The notes below the pieces were generated by a model. That model searched no databases. It saw nothing but the letters and a program-made list of their open reading frames with translations, and was not told the DNA's origin. A program made the translations under genes and the position numbers. This document shows positions 45,398 through 54,668 of a stretch of DNA of 64,000 nt, one piece after another. Source of the DNA: Ensifer sp. IC3342 (GTDB lineage Bacteria > Pseudomonadota > Alphaproteobacteria > Rhizobiales > Rhizobiaceae); NCBI RefSeq assembly GCF_020193655.1, contig NZ_JADYVE010000001.1, forward strand, positions 1,054,001 to 1,118,000, given 5' to 3'. Each line of letters opens with the position of its first letter. Position 1 is the first letter of the stretch.

Positions 45398-46099
45398 CTA
45401 GACGCGCCGGAAGGTGAGATAGGCGGAGCTCCGCCCTTCCCGGCGCGCCTTGGCCTCGTAGCGCGTGCTCGGCCAACCCGCGAAAGGCGTAAGCCAGTCA
45501 GCCGATTTTTCCGCTGTCCACTCGAAGGCCGCGTGATCGCGGCAGTGAAGCAGCGTCCAATTGACATAGGTGTCGATATCCGAGGCGAAGCAGAAGAGGC
45601 CGCCGGGCTTCAGGATGCGCGCAAACCGATCCAGGTTGACCTTGGAAACGAAGCGCCGCTTCCAGTGCTTCCGTTTCGGCCAGGGATCGGGATAGAGCAG
45701 ATCGATCTGGTCGACGGAAGCTTCCGGCAGCCAGTCCAGCACCTGTGTCGCGTCGTCGTCATAGAGCCGGACATTGGCGAGCTCTCGCGCCTCGATCTGT
45801 CCGAGCAACTTCGCCATCGAGTTGACGAAGGGCTCTACGCCGATGAAGCCGGTTGCGGGATCCTCCGCGGCGCGGTGAACGAGATGCTCTCCACCACCGA
45901 AACCGATTTCCAGGCGAATGCGCTTCACCGGCTGCGGGAAGAGCGTCATCAGGTCGGCCGGCGCAGGCTGAGCGAGATCGAGCCGGAGCGTCGGCAGCAG
46001 ATGCTCGAGGTGGGCAGCCTGGCGTTCGCGCAAGGGCTTGCCCTTGCGGCGGCCAAAGAAGGCCTCTGTGGCTCTGGCGCGGCGCGGTTCGGTCATCAC
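45398..46099 (-). CDS. trmB: tRNA (guanine-N7-)-methyltransferase
   Basis: The 233-residue SAM-dependent enzyme makes m7G46 in tRNA variable loops. It has the class-I methyltransferase motif IGFGGGEHL, the acidic SAM-binding motif [10 protein letters not shown] and the TrmB signature [17 protein letters not shown]. The start [21 protein letters not shown] gives the basic N-terminus typical of the family. It follows metK on the same strand about 200 nt downstream. Confidence 0.95.
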   Translation of the reverse strand: MMTEPRRARATEAFFGRRKGKPLRERQAAHLEHLLPTLRLDLAQPAPADLMTLFPQPVKRIRLEIGFGGGEHLVHRAAEDPATGFIGVEPFVNSMAKLLGQIEARELANVRLYDDDATQVLDWLPEASVDQIDLLYPDPWPKRKHWKRRFVSKVNLDRFARILKPGGLFCFASDIDTYVNWTLLHCRDHAAFEWTAEKSADWLTPFAGWPSTRYEAKARREGRSSAYLTFRRV

Positions 46100-46117
46100 G
46101 ATCTTCCTTCAAACAGC

Positions 46118-46147
46118 AAAGCGGACACTCCACCGGGAGCGTCCGCT
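46118..46147 (-). terminator. Hairpin between metK and trmB
   Basis: On the minus strand GCGGACGCTCC and GGAGTGTCCGC pair imperfectly around a short loop, followed by a T-rich TTTGCTGTTTG. It may terminate or attenuate metK transcripts before trmB. Coordinates approximate to about 2 nt. Confidence 0.4.
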
Positions 46148-46231
46148 CTTGATCCCGCAATGTGGTGCGCCTGAATAGCAGCGCACCGGACCATTGCAAT
46201 ATTTTTCAACGCCTTCGGCTTCGCCACTGCA

Positions 46232-46284
46232 ACTCAAAGTGCTACGGCGTCTTTTGCTCGTCTCATAGACGCGCGGCGCTATAG
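46232..46284. repeat. CTACAGCG palindromic element, inverted variant
   Basis: CTCAAAGTGCTACGGCGTC...GCGGCGCTATAG is the reverse-oriented form, with substitutions in both arms (ACGGCG, CGCTATAG). Directly after the metK stop. Confidence 0.6.
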
Positions 46285-46304
46285 AAGTCCCTTCAACAGC
46301 GCCG

Positions 46305-47588
46305 TCAGGCAGCGCGGCCGGATGCTCTCGGTTCAGAGTAGGCAGCCGCATCAAGCTCGATCGCTTCCTTCAGCGGCTTGACCAGATCGAGCTTCTCCCA
46401 GGAGAACGAACCATCGCGGCCGGCCTTGCGGCCGAAATGGCCGTAAGCGGCGGTCTTGGCATAGATCGGCTTGTTGAGGTCGAGGTGACGACGGATGCCC
46501 GTCGGCGAAAGATCCATCGTCTTGCGGATGGCATTTTCGACCTGGTCTTCCGTGACCTTGCCAGTGCCGTGCAGATCGACATAGATCGACAGCGGCTGGG
46601 CGACGCCGATCGCATAGGAAAGCTGGATCGTGCAGCGGTCGGAAAGGCCGGCGGCGACGACGTTCTTCGCCAGATAGCGCGCGGCGTAAGCCGCCGAGCG
46701 GTCGACCTTGGTCGTGTCCTTGCCCGAGAAGGCGCCGCCGCCGTGCGGGGCTGCGCCACCATAGGTGTCGACGATGATCTTGCGTCCGGTCAGGCCGGCG
46801 TCGCCATCCGGTCCGCCGATGACGAACTTGCCGGTCGGGTTGATGTACCAAGTGCAATCGTCGGAGATCTTCAGATCGGCGAGTGCTTCGCGGATATAGG
46901 GTTCGACGACGGAGCGGACCTTGGCGGAATCCCAGCTCTCATCGAGATGCTGCGTCGAAAGCACGATCGAGGTGACTTCGGACGGCTTGCCATCGACATA
47001 GCGCACCGTCACCTGGCTCTTGGCATCAGGTCCGAGCTTGGCAACTTCGCCTTCGCCCTTCTTGCGGGCAGCGGCGAGCGTCTGCAGGATGCGGTGCGAG
47101 TAGTAAAGCGGCGCCGGCATCAATTCGGCCGTTTCGCGGCAAGCATAGCCGAACATGATGCCCTGGTCGCCGGCACCTTCCTCGCCCTGCTTGTCGGAAG
47201 CGTTGTCGACACCTTGCGCGATGTGCGCCGACTGGAAGTGCAAGAGCACGTCGATCTTCGCGGTCTTCCAGTGGAAACCGTCCTGTTCATAGCCGATGTC
47301 GCGGATTGCCTTGCGGGCGGCGGACTTGAACTTCGACGGATTGATGACTTCGTTGCCGTTCTTGTCCTTCTTCAGGAGGCTCGGCGGCAGGCGGACTTCG
47401 CCGGCGATGACGACACGGTTCGTCGTTGCCAGCGTCTCACAGGCAATGCGCACACCCCAGGGATCGACGCCCGTCTTCGCCGCCTCGCGGTAGACCAGAT
47501 CGACGATCTCGTCGGAAATACGGTCACACACTTTGTCCGGATGACCTTCGGCTACGGATTCACTCGTGAACAGGTAGTTTGCGCGCAT
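46305..47588 (-). CDS. metK: S-adenosylmethionine synthetase
   Basis: The 427-residue enzyme forms SAM from ATP and methionine. The start [22 protein letters not shown] carries the ATP-binding [18 protein letters not shown]-like sequence ([12 protein letters not shown]), and [19 protein letters not shown], the P-loop region, are present. The length exceeds E. coli MetK (384) by an insert typical of alphaproteobacteria. A dyad of ArsR-type character lies about 80 bp upstream and may control it in response to SAM or S-adenosylhomocysteine. Confidence 0.97.
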   Translation of the reverse strand: MRANYLFTSESVAEGHPDKVCDRISDEIVDLVYREAAKTGVDPWGVRIACETLATTNRVVIAGEVRLPPSLLKKDKNGNEVINPSKFKSAARKAIRDIGYEQDGFHWKTAKIDVLLHFQSAHIAQGVDNASDKQGEEGAGDQGIMFGYACRETAELMPAPLYYSHRILQTLAAARKKGEGEVAKLGPDAKSQVTVRYVDGKPSEVTSIVLSTQHLDESWDSAKVRSVVEPYIREALADLKISDDCTWYINPTGKFVIGGPDGDAGLTGRKIIVDTYGGAAPHGGGAFSGKDTTKVDRSAAYAARYLAKNVVAAGLSDRCTIQLSYAIGVAQPLSIYVDLHGTGKVTEDQVENAIRKTMDLSPTGIRRHLDLNKPIYAKTAAYGHFGRKAGRDGSFSWEKLDLVKPLKEAIELDAAAYSEPRASGRAA

Positions 47589-47665
47589 GCGGGAAGTCCC
47601 CTCAATGAAAGAAGCGGTGCGAACGTGTTAGTGGTTTTGCCGCCGAAAAACAAGCGAACAACGAC

Positions 47666-47681
47666 ATAAATATATCTTTAT
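47666..47681. promoter_or_regulatory. Candidate SAM-regulon operator upstream of metK
   Basis: ATAAATATATCTTTAT is a near-perfect palindrome (ATAAA-x-ATAT-x-TTTAT) 78-93 bp upstream of the metK start. It resembles the AT-rich dyads described for ArsR-family SahR/SamR regulators of methionine-cycle genes. The match is from memory; the regulator is not in this window. Confidence 0.45.
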
Positions 47682-47709
47682 ATCGATATTGCCACCTGAA
47701 ATCTCCACG

Positions 47710-47780
47710 TGCAGTTTCCTTAAATCGTACCCGATTTAAGGGTGCTACAGCGTTGTTTGGCGCATCTCGTAAGGGCACAG
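47710..47780. repeat. Rearranged AAATCG/CTACAGCG repeat
   Basis: GCAGTTTCCTTAAATCGTAC, CCGATTTAAGG and GTGCTACAGCG are the same blocks as in the long-form elements but in the opposite order and orientation. Between metK and phrR. Confidence 0.6.
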
Positions 47781-47790
47781 TGAAGCGCGC

Positions 47791-47816
47791 AAAAAAAGCG
47801 GCACTCAGGCCGCTTT
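47791..47816 (-). terminator. Bidirectional-looking terminator after phrR
   Basis: AAAGCGGC (47795-47802) and GCCGCTTT (47809-47816) pair with a 6-nt loop. On the minus strand the stem is followed by TTTTTTT counting stem and tail. It terminates phrR. On the plus strand TTTGTTTTTG also follows the stem. Confidence 0.75.
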
Positions 47817-47843
47817 GTTTTTGTAATCGGTAAACCGCCCTGA

Positions 47844-48263
47844 TTATTCGGCTTCAGCCTCGGCGGCCAATGCCTTTACCAGATCCACCAACTTCCGGCG
47901 CACCTTCGGGTCGGAAATCTTGACGAAGGCACGGTTGAGCTGAAGTCCTTCGGAGGAGGACAGAAAATCAACCACGTAGTTGGAGCTGGAGGCTTCGGCC
48001 ATGCCGGATGCGCCGCCGGCGCCTTCCCCCGGAGCATCCTCGAAGAAGAACGACACCGGGACGTTGAGGATAGCAGAAATATTCTGCAACCGGCTCGCGC
48101 CAACGCGGTTCGTTCCCTTCTCGTATTTCTGGATCTGCTGGAAGGTGATCCCCAGGGCTTCGCCGAGCTTTTCCTGGCTCATGCCCAGCATCGTCCGGCG
48201 GAGGCGAATCCTGCTCCCGACATGGATGTCGATCGGGTTCGGCTTCTTCTTGTTTTCAATCAT
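47844..48263 (-). CDS. phrR: XRE-family transcriptional regulator PhrR
   Basis: The 139-residue protein has a Cro/CI helix-turn-helix at about 17-72 (GSRIRLRRTMLGMSQEKLGE, LGITFQQIQKYEKGTNRVGA) and an acidic C-terminal tail. PhrR was described in Sinorhizobium as a low-pH-regulated gene next to lnt (actA), which matches this position; PraR in other rhizobia is a closely similar family. The start at 48263 is the family start; the longer frame is not conserved. Target genes are not evident. Confidence 0.88.
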   Translation of the reverse strand: MIENKKKPNPIDIHVGSRIRLRRTMLGMSQEKLGEALGITFQQIQKYEKGTNRVGASRLQNISAILNVPVSFFFEDAPGEGAGGASGMAEASSSNYVVDFLSSSEGLQLNRAFVKISDPKVRRKLVDLVKALAAEAEAE

Positions 48264-48409
48264 GTCCGCGTTCCTAAACACGCTGTTTCGGGTGCCCGCA
48301 ACCTGGCATCGCGCAGATCGCTCTGTCGCAACCTTACCGGCAACCAAGAGCCCCACCCGTGGGTGAAGGTTGAGGGATTCGGCCACTATGCAATTTTAGG
48401 GGTTTTTGG

Positions 48410-50005
48410 TCAATTCTTCCTAATATTGAAACCAACACGCGAAAACGCTGCAACCAAAAAGAGTATTCCGGCTGTCAACCAGAAAATACGGCCGCGCGTG
48501 GCGGTATTGGTTATGTTAAGCATTTTTCCCGGCAGAATTGTGTCTGTAACCCCCTTGTAATTGTATCCCAATCCTACCACTAAAACGCCACGTGCATCAA
48601 CAATTGCTGATATACCGCTGTTGGCTGCCCGGATCATTGGTGTTCCGGTCTCGACTGCGCGCAGCTGCGCCTGGTGAAAATGCTGGCGCGGACCAGGTGT
48701 GTCGCCGAACCAGGCGTCGTTGGTGATGTTGAGCAGGAAATCGGCCAAAGGGCCGTTGCCATCGATCTCGTCGGGGAAGATCGCTTCATAGCAGATCAGC
48801 GGATAGGCCGTCTTGCCGCCCGGCAGGGTGAGAAGCGCACGGCTCTGGGCAGGCGAAAAGCCGCCGGGCATCGAGGCGGCGACAGCGCTTAGCCCCCATG
48901 AGGCAAGAACATCCTCGAACGGCAGATATTCGCCGAAGGGGACAAGGTGAACCTTGTCTGCCGCACCGACGATTTGGCCGCGATCGTCGATAACATAAAT
49001 CGAGTTGTAAAAACGCCGCGGCAGGCCGGCCCCGGCATCCTCGACGCGCACGGCACCGGCGATGAGGACCTGCCCGTCGTCCAGGACCTCCGCGATGCGG
49101 GCCAGGGCGTCCGGGTTATCAGTGAGAATGAACGGGATCGACGTTTCCGGCCAAACAATGATGTCCGGACGTTTTCCGCCGTCCTTAGCCGGTGCGGTCG
49201 TGAGAGCGAGATGCTCCTCGAAGACCGATGAGCGTTCGCGGTCATCAAGCTTTTTCGCCTGGTCGACCACCGGCTGAACGAGGCGCACTGTCAACTCAGG
49301 TGCCAGCGGTTGGGGCGCCGGCTGGGCAAGGCGATAGAAACCGAAAGCCAGATGCGCGCCAAAGAGCACGACGGCAATTGCGAGGCCCGCACGCGCGCCC
49401 TGTCCGGTTGCTATGAGGGCAGGTGCCGCAAACACGAAGACCGCGAGCATGTTGATCGTCGCAAGGTTCACGACGCTCGCCGACTGCATCATCAGGGGCA
49501 TCGGCATCAAGGCATAGCCGATGGCATTCCAGGGAAAGCCAGTGAACAGAAAGCCGCGGAGCCATTCCGCGACGCCGAAGCCGAATGCAAGGGCGGCGAC
49601 CCTGCCCAGGCCATCGGACCAGATACAGCGCGCCAGTGCGACTGCAAGAGCGTAAAAGAGCGCGAGAAAGGCGGGCAGGCCGACAACCGCGATCGGTAGC
49701 GCCCAGGCAAAAAGATCAGCCTCGATCAGCAAGGCGTTGCCAAGCCACCAGAGGCCGCCAAGGAAGTAGCCGAAGCCGAAGCTCCAGCCGATCGACAGGG
49801 CCGGCCAAAGCCTTGCGAGCCGCCCTTTTTCAGGATCACCCGGCGCGCCATCGATCAGCCAGACGAGGACAGGAAACGAGACGAAAGCTGCCGCGAAGAT
49901 GCCGAAGGGCGGCTGGGTGAGAACGGTCAAGAGCCCCGCAAGGAAGGCGATAAGTACCCGCGACACCCCGGAGAGGAGCATAATCCTGCCTGCCAGCCTT
50001 GTCAT
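48410..50005 (-). CDS. lnt: Apolipoprotein N-acyltransferase
   Basis: Lnt adds the third acyl chain to the N-terminal cysteine of lipoproteins in the inner membrane. The 531-residue protein has about eight membrane helices over the first 220 residues and a nitrilase-fold periplasmic domain. Catalytic residues are the Glu in VWPETSIPF, the Lys in ADKVHLVPFGEYLPFE and the Cys in YPLICYEAIFPDE. In S. meliloti the homologue, actA, is needed for acid tolerance. GGAGG precedes the ATG at 50005; the longer frame upstream is rejected. Confidence 0.95.
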   Translation of the reverse strand: MTRLAGRIMLLSGVSRVLIAFLAGLLTVLTQPPFGIFAAAFVSFPVLVWLIDGAPGDPEKGRLARLWPALSIGWSFGFGYFLGGLWWLGNALLIEADLFAWALPIAVVGLPAFLALFYALAVALARCIWSDGLGRVAALAFGFGVAEWLRGFLFTGFPWNAIGYALMPMPLMMQSASVVNLATINMLAVFVFAAPALIATGQGARAGLAIAVVLFGAHLAFGFYRLAQPAPQPLAPELTVRLVQPVVDQAKKLDDRERSSVFEEHLALTTAPAKDGGKRPDIIVWPETSIPFILTDNPDALARIAEVLDDGQVLIAGAVRVEDAGAGLPRRFYNSIYVIDDRGQIVGAADKVHLVPFGEYLPFEDVLASWGLSAVAASMPGGFSPAQSRALLTLPGGKTAYPLICYEAIFPDEIDGNGPLADFLLNITNDAWFGDTPGPRQHFHQAQLRAVETGTPMIRAANSGISAIVDARGVLVVGLGYNYKGVTDTILPGKMLNITNTATRGRIFWLTAGILFLVAAFSRVGFNIRKN

Positions 50006-50179
50006 ACAGCCTCCGATGGACACAGGATCACGGCTCGACCCTGCGCGGAAAAACGACCGAATCATTCCGCGGCAGTCTTTCAAAAAAGCGGCTGCTTGTC
50101 CCGATCGCATACGTTGCACAGCACGGCATCGCGCGAGGAATCGGAAGAGGTTCTGGGCCAAATCGTTTTACGGTTTCGC

Positions 50180-50222
50180 TAGAACGATGAAACGATCTAA
50201 CTCTTTGAAATTACGCGATCTC
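50180..50222. repeat. Half-copy of the GATCTA..CTTTGAAA repeat
   Basis: GAACGATGAAACGATCTAACTCTTTGAAATTACGC resembles the opening of the repeat at 33583-33661 (AATGATCTAGCCCTTTGAAACAGCGC). It lies between lnt and tlyC. Confidence 0.5.
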
Positions 50223-50269
50223 GCCGCATGCTTTTCTGGAAGCTCTACGAAAGACAGCCGCCGGAACGG

Positions 50270-51418
50270 CTATTGTTCGGATGTCGGCTGTGGTCCGCCG
50301 CCGACCTCGGTGTCGCGGCCGGCGGGCGCCTCCCGCTCCGGCTTCAGCACTCGGCGACGGGCGAGCGGGCGCTTGCGCATGATGCGCACCCGTTTGACGC
50401 GCCGCGGGTCGGCATCGAGGATCTGAAACTCAAAGCCGGGGATGGCCTGGACCACCTCGCCGCGAACCGGAATGCGTCCAAGCGAAGCGAAAACCAGTCC
50501 GCCGAGCGTGTCGACGTCCTCGAGCTGCTCGCGCACGTCGAAATCCGGGCCGATCGCTTCGGCGATCTCTTCGAGTTCGACACGGGCATCGGCGACGAAG
50601 ACGTCATCCGAACTGCGCGCGAACATGACCTCGTCATCATCGTGCTCGTCCTCGATATCGCCGACGACCATCTCGACGATGTCCTCCAACGACACGAGAC
50701 CGTCCGTGCCGCCGTATTCATCGATGACCAGGGCCATCTGGATGCGCGCCGCCTGCATCCGCTGCATCAGGTCCGAGGCCAGCATGGACGGCGGCACGAA
50801 CAGGACCTGGCGAACGATGCCCGCCTCTTCCACCGTCTTGCCAAGATCGACGCGCGAAAGGTCGAAACCCGCCCGTTGCTGGCGCGGCATCTTTTCCGCC
50901 CCGGCCGGGGCCGTGGGCTGTGCCTTGCCGTTGCGGCGCCGGTTGCGCGCCTGCTTGGTGACATAGGCGAGCAGATCGCGGATATGCACCATGCCGCGCG
51001 GGTCATCCAGGCCCTCGTTGTAGACCGGCATGCGCGAGCGTCCCGACTCCTCGAAAATGACCATGAGCTCGCCGATCGTGATGCTCTGGTCCACGGCCTC
51101 GATATCGGCGCGCGGCACCATCACATCCTCGACGCGAACCTCGCGGAAACGCAGAATGTTGTTGAGCATCGCCCGCTCTTCGGGCGAGAACGCGGCGTTG
51201 CTGTCCGCATCCGTCATCAGAGCGTCGGCAAGATCTTCGCGCAGGCTCGACGGACTTACCCCGCGCAAAAGGCGCGCGGCACGGCTCCAGAAGGAGGTTG
51301 TGGATTTGCTGCTCTCCTGTCGGGGAGCGGCGGTACTACTACTGCCCGCCTCGGCCTCTCCGGAAGCTTCCGCTTCCTCGGCTGCAACGGCAGCCGGCTG
51401 TGTGTTGGTTTCGCTCAT
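50270..51418 (-). CDS. tlyC: CBS-domain hemolysin-like transporter protein (TlyC/CorC)
   Basis: The 382-residue protein has an acidic Ala-rich N-terminus of about 70 residues, two CBS domains (VRVEDVMVPRADIEAVDQ, then ALVIDEYGGTDGLVSLEDIV) and a C-terminal CorC/HlyC transporter-associated domain. It lacks the DUF21 membrane domain, as in TlyC/YbeX. YbeX proteins are linked to ribosome metabolism and to Mg/Co efflux; hemolysin activity is historical. It sits in the conserved ybeZ(phoH)-ybeY-ybeX-lnt order, 12 nt after ybeY. Confidence 0.92.
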   Translation of the reverse strand: MSETNTQPAAVAAEEAEASGEAEAGSSSTAAPRQESSKSTTSFWSRAARLLRGVSPSSLREDLADALMTDADSNAAFSPEERAMLNNILRFREVRVEDVMVPRADIEAVDQSITIGELMVIFEESGRSRMPVYNEGLDDPRGMVHIRDLLAYVTKQARNRRRNGKAQPTAPAGAEKMPRQQRAGFDLSRVDLGKTVEEAGIVRQVLFVPPSMLASDLMQRMQAARIQMALVIDEYGGTDGLVSLEDIVEMVVGDIEDEHDDDEVMFARSSDDVFVADARVELEEIAEAIGPDFDVREQLEDVDTLGGLVFASLGRIPVRGEVVQAIPGFEFQILDADPRRVKRVRIMRKRPLARRRVLKPEREAPAGRDTEVGGGPQPTSEQ

Positions 51419-51430
51419 CGTTCCAAACTA

Positions 51431-51937
51431 TCAATCCGGGGATCGGTCCCCGTATGGATCAGATAGGCCAAGACGCGCCAAAATGCGAGTCTCCAGGCCT
51501 TCCATTCTTTCCGCCTCGTCGTCTTCCAGGTGATCATACCCGAAAAGATGGAGGAATCCATGTACGAGAAGATGCGTCAGATGCGCATCAAACGGCTTGT
51601 CCATCTCGGCCGCCTCGCGCTTCAGCGTTTCATAGGCAACGACGATATCGCCGAGCATCGGCCCCGGCAGCTTGCCCGGCGTCACGGGAAAGGCGGGGAA
51701 AGACAGCACATTGGTCGGCTTGTCCTGGCTGCGCCATTCCGCGTTGATCGCCCGCATCGAAACATCATCGGTGAAGACCAGAGAGACTTCGGGCGCCTCC
51801 GGCGGAAAAGGCTGGTGTTCCTCGCGCGTAAGGAAATCGGCGGCCGCTTCGAGAACGCGCGCCGAGAAGGATTGCAGTTCATCTTCCGATGGCCAATCGC
51901 CCTCCTCGACGCTGATCTGAATATCCAATGCCGTCAT
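51431..51937 (-). CDS. ybeY: Endoribonuclease YbeY (rRNA maturation factor)
   Basis: The 168-residue metalloprotein has the family zinc motif HGFLHLFGYDHLEDDEA with three histidines. It works in 16S rRNA 3' maturation and ribosome quality control together with PhoH/YbeZ encoded next to it. S. meliloti YbeY (SMc01113) is well studied as affecting symbiosis and small-RNA regulation. The upstream gap to phoH is filled by a composite repeat. Confidence 0.96.
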   Translation of the reverse strand: MTALDIQISVEEGDWPSEDELQSFSARVLEAAADFLTREEHQPFPPEAPEVSLVFTDDVSMRAINAEWRSQDKPTNVLSFPAFPVTPGKLPGPMLGDIVVAYETLKREAAEMDKPFDAHLTHLLVHGFLHLFGYDHLEDDEAERMEGLETRILARLGLSDPYGDRSPD

Positions 51938-51957
51938 GGTCGCAACGAACCGCCGTT

Positions 51958-52122
51958 AGATCACGATGATTTTGGGTCGATTCGACCCAAAATGATAAAC
52001 GTGATCGATGCCAACAAAATAAAGCGGGATGCGGGCGGAAAACCGCATACGCTTTTCCTCATCCCGCTCTAAAGCGTGATCCGAAAAGTGGAAACCGGTT
52101 TTCGGGCAAATCACGCGATAAA
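51958..52122. repeat. Composite intergenic repeat between phoH and ybeY
   Basis: Three blocks: GGGTCGATTCGACCC palindrome (about 51974-51988) with ATGATAAACGTGATCGAT; AAAGCGGGATGCGGGCGGAA followed by AACCGCATACGCTTTTCC and ATCCCGCTCTAAAG; and GTGATCCGAAAAGTGGAAAC followed by CGGTTTTCGGGCAAATCACG, itself a palindrome. First two blocks recur at 25017-25125. Confidence 0.7.
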
Positions 52123-52127
52123 TAAGA

Positions 52128-53183
52128 CTAACGATCGCTCTGCTCGCTCTCGTCGTGAACCGCGGTGTGGGCTTCATAGGCCCTGACGATCCTTGCCACC
52201 ATCGGATGGCGGACGACGTCGACATCCTTGAAGCGGATTACCGAAACGCCCTCCACGCCATTGAGAATCTGCAGCGCCTCCACAAGGCCCGACTTGACGC
52301 CGCGCGGCAGGTCGATCTGGCTGGGATCGCCGGTGACGATCATCCGGCCGTTTTCGCCGAGACGGGTCAGGAACATCTTCATCTGCATCGATGTCGTGTT
52401 CTGGGCCTCGTCGAGGATTACGGCGGCGTTGGCGAGCGTGCGCCCGCGCATGAAAGCGAGCGGCGCGATCTCGATAACGCCCGCGGTGATCGCCCGCTCG
52501 ACCTTGTCGCCGGGCATCATGTCGTAGAGCGCGTCGTAGAGCGGCCTCAAGTAGGGGTCGACCTTTTCCTTCATGTCGCCCGGCAGGAAGCCCAGGCGCT
52601 CACCGGCTTCGACCGCCGGCCTCGAGAGAATGATGCGATCGACCGCGCCTCGCTCGAGAAGCTGAGCGGCATGAGCAACAGCAAGATAGGTCTTGCCGGT
52701 ACCGGCCGGGCCGATGCCGAAGACGAGTTCCGCCCGCTCCATCGCGCGGATATAGGCATCCTGCATGGGCGTCCGCGCAGCGATGGTCTTCTTGCGCGTC
52801 GAAATCTGCGCCATCGTCAGTTTGGCTTTGCGCTCCATGGTCGGCAACTGCAACTGGTCGTCAGCAGCGACCGCCATACGGATCGCTCCCTCGACGTCGG
52901 ACGTATCGATCGTTCCGCCACTCTGCAATCTTCCGTAGAGATAGTCGAGGGCGCGCCGAGCCTGGTTTGTCGCCACTACATCGCCCGAGATGGCGACGGA
53001 ATTTCCACGCGGCCTCGCATCGATGCGCAGACGCTCTTCGAGCAACTTCAGATTCTGGTCGAATTGGCCGAAAAGTTCGCTGGCAAAACGGTTGTTCTCG
53101 AAAGTAAGCACGAAGTGATTGGCGTCTGTCGCAGATGTTTTTGACTGGCGCGATGATGAAGAAATCAATTCGTGTCCGTTCAA
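52128..53183 (-). CDS. phoH: PhoH-like ATPase (YbeZ)
   Basis: The 351-residue protein has a KH-like or PIN-linker N-terminal region (to about 125) and a C-terminal P-loop ATPase: Walker A GPAGTGKTYLA, Walker B VILDEAQNTTSMQM and a sensor TGDPSQIDLPRGVKSGL. It is the YbeZ type that works with YbeY in rRNA processing rather than the Pho regulon. It follows miaB by 26 nt. Confidence 0.93.
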   Translation of the reverse strand: MNGHELISSSSRQSKTSATDANHFVLTFENNRFASELFGQFDQNLKLLEERLRIDARPRGNSVAISGDVVATNQARRALDYLYGRLQSGGTIDTSDVEGAIRMAVAADDQLQLPTMERKAKLTMAQISTRKKTIAARTPMQDAYIRAMERAELVFGIGPAGTGKTYLAVAHAAQLLERGAVDRIILSRPAVEAGERLGFLPGDMKEKVDPYLRPLYDALYDMMPGDKVERAITAGVIEIAPLAFMRGRTLANAAVILDEAQNTTSMQMKMFLTRLGENGRMIVTGDPSQIDLPRGVKSGLVEALQILNGVEGVSVIRFKDVDVVRHPMVARIVRAYEAHTAVHDESEQSDR

Positions 53184-53209
53184 GCGGTTGGGCTCCTCGC
53201 TCTCGGTTC

Positions 53210-54610
53210 CTACCGGATCATCTCGGCAAAGAGGCTATTGGAGCCCGCCTTGATGATTCGCACTTTGATAATGTCACCGATTTGCGATGTTTTTGCATCA
53301 ACATTCACCGGCTGCAGCCAAGGTGAACGACCGACGAGCTGGCCGGGCATGCGGCCGGGTTTTTCCAGAAGCAGATCAATCTCGCGTCCGATGCAGGCTT
53401 GAGCAAAGTCGCGCTGCTGCTTCATGAGCAAACTCTGCAATCTTTCCAAACGCTTGGCCTTCACGTCCTCGGTTACCTGATCCTTGAGTTCGGCCCCCGG
53501 CGTGCCGGGACGGGTCGAATACTTGAAGGAAAATGCCTGTGCATAACCCACCGCCTCCACGAGACGCAGGGTATCCTCGAAGTCCTCGTCGGTTTCACCG
53601 GGGAAGCCTACGATAAAATCGCCGGACAGGGCAAGGTCGGGCTGAGCCGCGCGGATGCGATCTATCAGAGCGAGATACTCGGCTGCCGTATGACGCCGGT
53701 TCATCGCCTTCAGGATGCGATCGGACCCCGATTGGACCGGCAGATGCAGATAGGGCATCAGCTTCGCCATCGACCGATGCGCCTCGATCAGGCTGTCATC
53801 CATGTCGCGCGGGTGACTGGTCGTATAACGCAGGCGTGCAAGGCCCTCGATCTCCGCAAGGCGCACGAGAAGATCGCCCAGTCCCCAGTCACGGCCTTCC
53901 GGCCCGGTGCCATGCCAAGCGTTGACATTCTGCCCGAGCAGGGTGATTTCGCGCACCCCGCCTTCGACAAGCCTTTCGGCCTCGGCAACGATCTGAGCCA
54001 CCGGTCGCGACACTTCCGAGCCGCGCGTATAGGGCACGACGCAGAAGGTGCAGAACTTGTCGCATCCCTCCTGCACCGTCAGGAATGCGGTCACGCCGCG
54101 AGCGCGTGTCTTCGCCCTGTCCGGCGCGGGCAAGTGCTCGAACTTGTCCTCGATCGCATAGTCGGTCTCGACGACGCGCTCGCCGCCCCGCGCTCGCTTT
54201 AACGCCTCGGGTAGGCGGTGGTAGGTCTGCGGGCCGATGACGAGGTCGACCGCCGGCGCGCGGCGAAGGATTTCGTCGCCCTCGGCCTGCGCGACACAGC
54301 CGGCGACGCCGATGACCATTTCGCGGCCTTCGCGGGCCTTCTCCTTCTTCAGCTCGCGCAGCCGGCCAAGTTCGGAATAGACCTTTTCAGCCGCCTTCTC
54401 GCGGATATGACAGGTGTTGAGCAGGACGAAATCCGCTTCCTCCAGGACGTCGGTCGAAACATAGCCGTCGCGCGAAAGCGCATCCGACATGCGGTCGGAA
54501 TCGTAGACGTTCATCTGGCAGCCATAGGTCTTGACGAAGACCTTGCGCGAGGGTGCGTGTTCCTCGCCCGGCACCGGCGTTTTCGACAGAAGAGCTGTTT
54601 CCTGGGTCAT
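53210..54610 (-). CDS. miaB: tRNA-2-methylthio-N6-dimethylallyladenosine synthase
   Basis: The 466-residue radical-SAM methylthiotransferase has an N-terminal UPF0004 domain ([15 protein letters not shown]) with three cysteines for an auxiliary Fe-S cluster, the radical-SAM motif [15 protein letters not shown], and a C-terminal TRAM domain. It adds the methylthio group to A37 of tRNAs reading U-starting codons. It is encoded next to phoH in many bacteria. Confidence 0.97.
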   Translation of the reverse strand: MTQETALLSKTPVPGEEHAPSRKVFVKTYGCQMNVYDSDRMSDALSRDGYVSTDVLEEADFVLLNTCHIREKAAEKVYSELGRLRELKKEKAREGREMVIGVAGCVAQAEGDEILRRAPAVDLVIGPQTYHRLPEALKRARGGERVVETDYAIEDKFEHLPAPDRAKTRARGVTAFLTVQEGCDKFCTFCVVPYTRGSEVSRPVAQIVAEAERLVEGGVREITLLGQNVNAWHGTGPEGRDWGLGDLLVRLAEIEGLARLRYTTSHPRDMDDSLIEAHRSMAKLMPYLHLPVQSGSDRILKAMNRRHTAAEYLALIDRIRAAQPDLALSGDFIVGFPGETDEDFEDTLRLVEAVGYAQAFSFKYSTRPGTPGAELKDQVTEDVKAKRLERLQSLLMKQQRDFAQACIGREIDLLLEKPGRMPGQLVGRSPWLQPVNVDAKTSQIGDIIKVRIIKAGSNSLFAEMIR

Positions 54611-54668
54611 GCGGGGTTCTTTAGTGCATGGCGGCCCAAAGTTGAAGCATTTTCGGCGCAGATGCCTA

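Noticed and set aside
47589-47700. SAM-II riboswitch in the metK leader
   Set aside because: The leader is only about 80 nt to the AT-rich dyad and I could not match the SAM-II pseudoknot; a protein operator fits better.
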